Shown here: positions 7,752 to 11,135 of the stretch, in pieces | Layout: each line of letters opens with the position of its first letter | Position numbering within the stretch: the stretch's first letter is position 1 | DNA from: Xanthobacteraceae bacterium | Lineage (GTDB): Bacteria > Pseudomonadota > Alphaproteobacteria > Rhizobiales > Xanthobacteraceae | Reading direction: 5' to 3' | DNA: 11,135 bases | Assembly (NCBI GenBank): GCA_030043285.1 | Contig: JASHXZ010000101.1 | Coordinates: 1-11,135 of the forward strand | Made by a program: the position numbers and the translations under genes | The notes under the pieces: generated by a model | What the model was told of the DNA's origin: nothing | The model's database searches: none | The model's input: only the letters and a program-made list of their open reading frames with translations

Positions 7752-9059
7752 TCAGCGCGCCGCTCCGCCCGCCAGACACGCTTGGAACAACGCGACGTGC
7801 TGCCGCGCCATAGCCGGCGCCAGATGCGCGCACAGCAACGGACGCCGATCGAAGGTGACGCCCGCCGCCGCTTCTTTCAGGAACGCGGCAACGATCGCGG
7901 CCGCGTCATCAAGTGGCATGGTTTCGCTCTGGTCGAACCACAATGAGCGCCCGAGCCGCGGCTCGCGCCGCAACAGGGCGTACGCCGCCCCGTCGCGACG
8001 CAGGCAGGCAAGGAGTGGCTTGCCCGACAGCGCGTAGCCGAACAGCTTTGACGGCATGTAGCCGGAATCGTCGGCGCCAAGCACCAATACGCCGCGGCTC
8101 TCGAGCATGAGTTCAAGCGCCCGGCGATACGGCACGCGTGGCGGCCGTTCTTCGATAAGGTCGCCAATTCCGGCGGCATCCGCGGCTTCTTTCAGCACCG
8201 TGCAAGGTTCATGCTTTCCGGGCGCACCGGTGCCGAACAGCCGAATGCGCACGCGGCGCGGTAAATCATCGTCGTGCGACCGCAGGCGCGCCAGCGCCTG
8301 GCAGATCAGTGAAAAAGATCGCAGCCGCGTCGCCCCTTCGCCGGCATAGTGCAGCACCAACGCGTTCCCGTCCGCTGCCGTGGAGGGGCTATGCGTCCTC
8401 GCTGCCTCGCTCAGATCACGCTCGTCGGCGGCAAATGGAATGACCGCGTGCCGGCCGGTCTCGAGCCAAGGTGGCGACTGCCGGTGATAGCGCCGTTTAA
8501 GCGTCGTGATGTACCCTTCCGACACCGCAATCAAACCCGCGGCATGGCGCACCGCGGCTTTCTCCAAACACGGATCCAGCCATCCGGAGAGGCGCGCCTT
8601 CCAGCCCCGACCGCGATACCGATCGGCCGGCATCAGCCATGGATCCTGAAAATCGATCGCATAAGGCACGCCGAACCGCCGCCGCCATCGATCGCCCCAT
8701 GCGACAAATATGAACGCCGTTGTGCTGAAATAGACGAGATCGAATCGTCCGGATGCCAAAAGCCGGCGGCCGTGCCAGAACATGGGCAGCGCCATGCGCC
8801 ACGATCCGGAACGCGACGTGAACGGCCAAAACAAAGGCGACAGCCAGGCGCGTACTTCATGCGCTCGCGTGTCCTCGGCAAAGAATCCGTCGGCGTCCGG
8901 TTCGATGGCGTCCTGCCGGACTTCGCATGGAGCGGGCGTGAGGATTTCGACGTCCCAGCCAAGCGCCGGCAATTCCCAGGCCAGGACGCGCGCCCGCTGC
9001 ATGTCCGCCAGCATGGCCGGCCGGTAACTGCTGACCACGATCAGCACGCGGCGTCTCAC
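7752..9059 (-). CDS. GT-B glycosyltransferase without the usual EX7E motif
   Basis: A 435-residue protein. The N-terminal domain starts RRRVLIVVSSYRP and proceeds through RARVLAWELPALGWDVEILTP; the segment VPYAIDFQDPWLMP (131-144) is the D-x-R/Q-D-P-W element common in GT4-like enzymes acting on polysaccharide intermediates, and AGLIAVSEGY (173-182) marks the end of that domain. The donor half has LVLHYAGEG (234-242), RIRLFGTGAPG and SGYMPSKLFGYALSGKPLLAC (332-352). This last block replaces the EX7E motif of the neighbouring enzymes; the P-S-K-L and Y-x-x-x-G-x-P pattern is known from the TPSKL-type subgroup. The frame stays open to 9467, but that extra part lies over the methyltransferase gene and looks non-coding; I place the start at GTG 9059, whose GTGA overlaps the stop of the small gene before it. 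The role is presumably sugar addition, donor unknown. Confidence 0.88.
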   Translation of the reverse strand: MRRRVLIVVSSYRPAMLADMQRARVLAWELPALGWDVEILTPAPCEVRQDAIEPDADGFFAEDTRAHEVRAWLSPLFWPFTSRSGSWRMALPMFWHGRRLLASGRFDLVYFSTTAFIFVAWGDRWRRRFGVPYAIDFQDPWLMPADRYRGRGWKARLSGWLDPCLEKAAVRHAAGLIAVSEGYITTLKRRYHRQSPPWLETGRHAVIPFAADERDLSEAARTHSPSTAADGNALVLHYAGEGATRLRSFSLICQALARLRSHDDDLPRRVRIRLFGTGAPGKHEPCTVLKEAADAAGIGDLIEERPPRVPYRRALELMLESRGVLVLGADDSGYMPSKLFGYALSGKPLLACLRRDGAAYALLRREPRLGRSLWFDQSETMPLDDAAAIVAAFLKEAAAGVTFDRRPLLCAHLAPAMARQHVALFQACLAGGAAR

Positions 9060-9184
9060 GCGACACCCGGCTCTTTTTCGACGCCGACCGGCAGCACCAT
9101 GCCGGGTGCTTCGGCGATGCTGGCAAACCGGCAAAGCAAGGTGCGGTTGCAGATGATGCGCAGAACGCGGCGAACGGTCTTCAT
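9056..9184 (-). CDS. Unrecognised small protein, 42 residues, overlapping both neighbours
   Basis: I do not recognise this gene. It begins with an ATG (9182-9184) whose ATGA overlaps the methyltransferase stop, and its own TGA (9056-9058) sits in the GTGA of the next glycosyltransferase start, so it fills exactly the space between them. About 34 of its 41 sense codons after the start end in G or C, like the real genes around it. The product begins MKTVRRVLRIICNRTLLCRF: a basic, possibly amphipathic N-terminal helix with two Cys (12 and 18), followed by ASIAEAPGMVLPVG and an acidic/basic end VEKEPGVA. There is no signal peptide or clear membrane segment. It could be a small partner of one of the neighbouring enzymes, a membrane-surface peptide, or simply a translated linker for coupling. 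Remnant of a decayed gene is the main alternative. Confidence 0.55.
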   Translation of the reverse strand: MKTVRRVLRIICNRTLLCRFASIAEAPGMVLPVGVEKEPGVA

Positions 9185-10080
9185 GAAATCGACAGTGCGG
9201 CGTGGCCCGATTCATGGCCCGGCACTTTGTCGGCCGGCGTCGGGCTGGCGAAAATGTTGGCAGTTGTCGGCCAAGCGCTTTCGTCGATGAGTTCAGACCA
9301 ATTGCGGCCGGCGGCAAACAGGCGGTAGCGGTGGCGCCGGAAAAATTCGGTAAAGAGAGCGCCGCTGTCGCTGCCGCGCGCCGCGTAGGCGCGGTCGAAT
9401 TCGAAGATGATGGACGGGCGGAATCGCGCGATGCTCCGTTCCGCGCCCTGTAGAATCGGCCACTCAAAACCCTCGGCGTCGATTTTCAAAAGATCGAGGC
9501 GATCGAGTTTTTTCTCTGCCGCCAGAACATCGAGCGTGCTCGCCGCGACGCGGATGGCTTCGGACGGCGCAGCGCCACTCGACACGACATGCCCGCTTGC
9601 GGAGGCCGGATCGTCGGCCGCTGGTGCGATGAAATCCAGCATGCCCTGCGCCTCGGCCAACGCGGCGCCATCGACCTCGACTTGCTTAAGCCCGTTGATC
9701 GCGAGGTTGCGCAACAAATGCTCGCGCACCGAGGGATTAGGCTCGACCGCTAGCACGCGCCCGTTCGGTCCGGTCAGGCGGGCCATGAGCAGCGTGTGCC
9801 AGCCGGCGTTGGCGCCGACGTCGACCGCCGTTCCGCCTGTGGGCAACACGGCGCGCATGATGTCGCGCAATTCGGGCTCGTACGAACCGAAAAAGCCGAT
9901 ATGCCAGCCGAGCGGCAGCGCCAGCTTGGTGAGAAAAAGACTGCCGTCGCGCGCCAGACAGACTTCGGGGAGGCCGGCGCAGCTTGCGGGCGGCGCCAAA
10001 AGCCGCACGACGCGTTCAAACCCCGGAGGCTTGCCCAGACGGCTGCCGAGCCAAGCCAGCAGCTCGATGCGGCCCCTCAC
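9181..10080 (-). CDS. FkbM-family SAM-dependent methyltransferase
   Basis: A 299-residue enzyme that should transfer a methyl group from S-adenosylmethionine, probably to a sugar hydroxyl of the glycan. Numbered from GTG 10080: SAM-binding motif I is AVDVGANAGWHTLLMARL (85-102), the second strand gives VLAVEPNPSVREHLLRNLAI (109-128), and the FkbM signature LDLLKIDAEGFEWPILQGA (195-213) precedes PSIIFEFD (222-229). The first 65 residues are an extra N-terminal part and the last 30 are hydrophilic. The start at 10080 is chosen because its GTGA overlaps the upstream stop and a GGAG (10087-10090) lies 6 bases ahead; a GTG at 10092 would add four residues. FkbM enzymes are common in exopolysaccharide and LPS clusters, where O-methylation can cap or mask chains. 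Its 3' end overlaps the small 42-residue gene by the same ATGA arrangement. Confidence 0.93.
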   Translation of the reverse strand: MRGRIELLAWLGSRLGKPPGFERVVRLLAPPASCAGLPEVCLARDGSLFLTKLALPLGWHIGFFGSYEPELRDIMRAVLPTGGTAVDVGANAGWHTLLMARLTGPNGRVLAVEPNPSVREHLLRNLAINGLKQVEVDGAALAEAQGMLDFIAPAADDPASASGHVVSSGAAPSEAIRVAASTLDVLAAEKKLDRLDLLKIDAEGFEWPILQGAERSIARFRPSIIFEFDRAYAARGSDSGALFTEFFRRHRYRLFAAGRNWSELIDESAWPTTANIFASPTPADKVPGHESGHAALSIS

Positions 10081-11111
10081 CGCGCGCTCCACAGCTCGGC
10101 GTACAGCGCTTCATATTGCGGCACGACCGCCGCGGTCGAGAACGCTTGCTCGGCGCGCATTCGGCACGCGCGCCGGTCGATCGCGCCGAGTTCCAGCACG
10201 GCGCGACAGCCGTCCTCCACGCTGCCCATGAAAAATCCCTCGACGCCATGCCGGACGATTTCCGGCAACGCGCCGCGCGAGCATGTGATCACCGGTGTGC
10301 CGCAGGCCAAAGCCTCCGCGAATACGATGCCGAAAGGCTCGTCCCACTGGATCGGGACGATCATCGCGGCGGCCGAGCCGAGCAGCTCGCGTTTGGCGTC
10401 GTCATCAACCGGCCCGACATATTCGATTCCGTTCTTGCCTATTTCAGGCTTGATGACCTCATCCCAGTACTGACGCTCGGCACCGGCCTCGGCGTAGTTA
10501 CCGGCAAGCACCAGACGGCGTCCCGTCTGCTTGGCCACCGCGATCGCGAGATCGGCGCCCTTGATCGGTTCGATACGGCTCAGGAACACGAGCGGCGCGT
10601 CGAGCGCGACGCTCGGCCGGAATTGGTAGAAGTCGGTATCGACAAAATTCGGAACGGCGCGCCAGGTGCCGCCGGATTTGCCACCCATCGCCGCTATGAA
10701 GCTGCTGCAGCCGCAGAACATCAGCGACCGACCGGCAACGGCAGCCGCAAGCGATATTTGCCGACCGCCAGTGAAACGTTGATAAGACATCAGCTTGGGA
10801 ACCCGGCTTGCCAGGAGCGGGACTAGATAGAGCAAGCGTGAAAAGCTGTGCACGATGGACGGCTGGACGCGCCGCACCGCTTTGCGCAACGCGAGCGCAT
10901 TGCGGGCATGCGCCAACGGCGAATTTGGCCGAGGTGCCGGCCAGGGCAGAAAAAAGTCGGCAGCCGCCGACGAATCCGGGTGAGCGACAAGACCGACTTG
11001 ATGACCTCGGCTTCGCAGCGCTGCAAGCAACCCGGCAACTATTCTCTCGACCCCGCCGTAAAGCGGCGGCGGCACCGGCAAGAACGGATCGACGGGCAGA
11101 AGAATTCTCAT
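10077..11111 (-). CDS. Glycosyltransferase family 4 (GT-B fold)
   Basis: A 344-residue, slightly short GT4 enzyme and the first gene of the visible operon. The N-terminus MRILLPVDPFLPVPPPLYGG with VERIVAGLLAALRSRGHQVGL (21-41) is the standard GT4 opening; SIVHSFSRLLYLVPLL (85-100) is the region facing the acceptor. The donor half begins at PLVFLSRIEPIKGADLAIAVA (173-193), continues with LVLAGN (200-205), and has the EX7E pair E258 and E266 in WDEPFGIVFAEALACG, then ALPEIVRHGVEGFF (281-294). It should add a sugar from an NDP-donor to a lipid-linked or cell-bound acceptor. Only 24 bases precede its ATG in this window; they show no Shine-Dalgarno and no complete promoter, so an upstream gene or promoter is expected outside. 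Its TGA overlaps the GTG of the methyltransferase. Confidence 0.93.
   Translation of the reverse strand: MRILLPVDPFLPVPPPLYGGVERIVAGLLAALRSRGHQVGLVAHPDSSAAADFFLPWPAPRPNSPLAHARNALALRKAVRRVQPSIVHSFSRLLYLVPLLASRVPKLMSYQRFTGGRQISLAAAVAGRSLMFCGCSSFIAAMGGKSGGTWRAVPNFVDTDFYQFRPSVALDAPLVFLSRIEPIKGADLAIAVAKQTGRRLVLAGNYAEAGAERQYWDEVIKPEIGKNGIEYVGPVDDDAKRELLGSAAAMIVPIQWDEPFGIVFAEALACGTPVITCSRGALPEIVRHGVEGFFMGSVEDGCRAVLELGAIDRRACRMRAEQAFSTAAVVPQYEALYAELWSAR
10087..10090 (-). promoter_or_regulatory. Ribosome-binding site deciding the methyltransferase start
   Basis: GGAG on the minus strand stands 6 bases ahead of GTG 10080, inside the end of the upstream gene. It supports the GTGA overlap start over the GTG at 10092, which itself contains part of this site. 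It is one of few clear Shine-Dalgarno sequences in the window. Confidence 0.55.
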
Positions 11112-11135
11112 AATATAGTTGTATCTTGGAGCCGG

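Noticed and set aside
8349..9290. Plus-strand open frame of 313 codons.
   Set aside because: It is antisense to the glycosyltransferase at 7752-9059 and has no family motif.
9060..9467. N-terminal extension of the glycosyltransferase frame to a start at 9467.
   Set aside because: The added 136 residues overlap the methyltransferase in another frame, are Arg/Ala/Ser-rich and match no domain; GTG 9059 begins right at the conserved first strand.
11112..11135. TATATT next to the ATG at 11111 as a promoter.
   Set aside because: It abuts the start codon, so transcription would begin inside the gene; the upstream sequence is cut off.

Overview
This window is a polysaccharide-biosynthesis gene cluster on the chromosome (or a large replicon) of a GC-rich bacterium. 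An alphaproteobacterium, perhaps of the Hyphomicrobiales, is my guess from base composition, frequent GTG starts and the gene mix; no marker gene here proves it. Every convincing gene lies on the minus strand, so transcription runs from the right edge to the left edge.

In transcription order: a GT4 glycosyltransferase (10077-11111); an FkbM-type methyltransferase (9181-10080); an unrecognised 42-residue gene (9056-9184) joined to both neighbours by stop/start overlaps; an atypical GT-B glycosyltransferase (7752-9059); a GT4 enzyme with a HPIQY N-terminus (6522-7748); a 164-base gap; a multi-pass membrane protein that looks like a Wzy-type polysaccharide polymerase (4825-6357); another GT4 (3628-4797); a GT2 enzyme resembling the LPS-core WaaE/KdtX group (2825-3622); a 140-base gap; a membrane acyltransferase of the OafA/acyltransferase-3 family (1572-2666) in clearly lower-GC DNA; a further GT4 (384-1532); and the N-terminal part of a TPR protein cut by the left edge (1-340).

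The tight packing inside each block (overlaps of 4 bases, gaps of 3 to 43 bases) suggests one long operon or three linked ones: 6522-11111, 2825-6357 and 1-2666. The six glycosyltransferases could assemble a repeat unit on a lipid carrier, the methyltransferase and acyltransferase could decorate it, and the polymerase could join the units. The initiating sugar-phosphate transferase, the Wzx flippase and the Wza/Wzc export and length-control genes are not in this window and should lie nearby. No RNA gene, CRISPR array, insertion sequence or phage gene was seen. The least ordinary items are the doubly overlapped 42-residue gene, the GT-B enzyme without the acidic motif of its neighbours, and the compositionally distinct acyltransferase.
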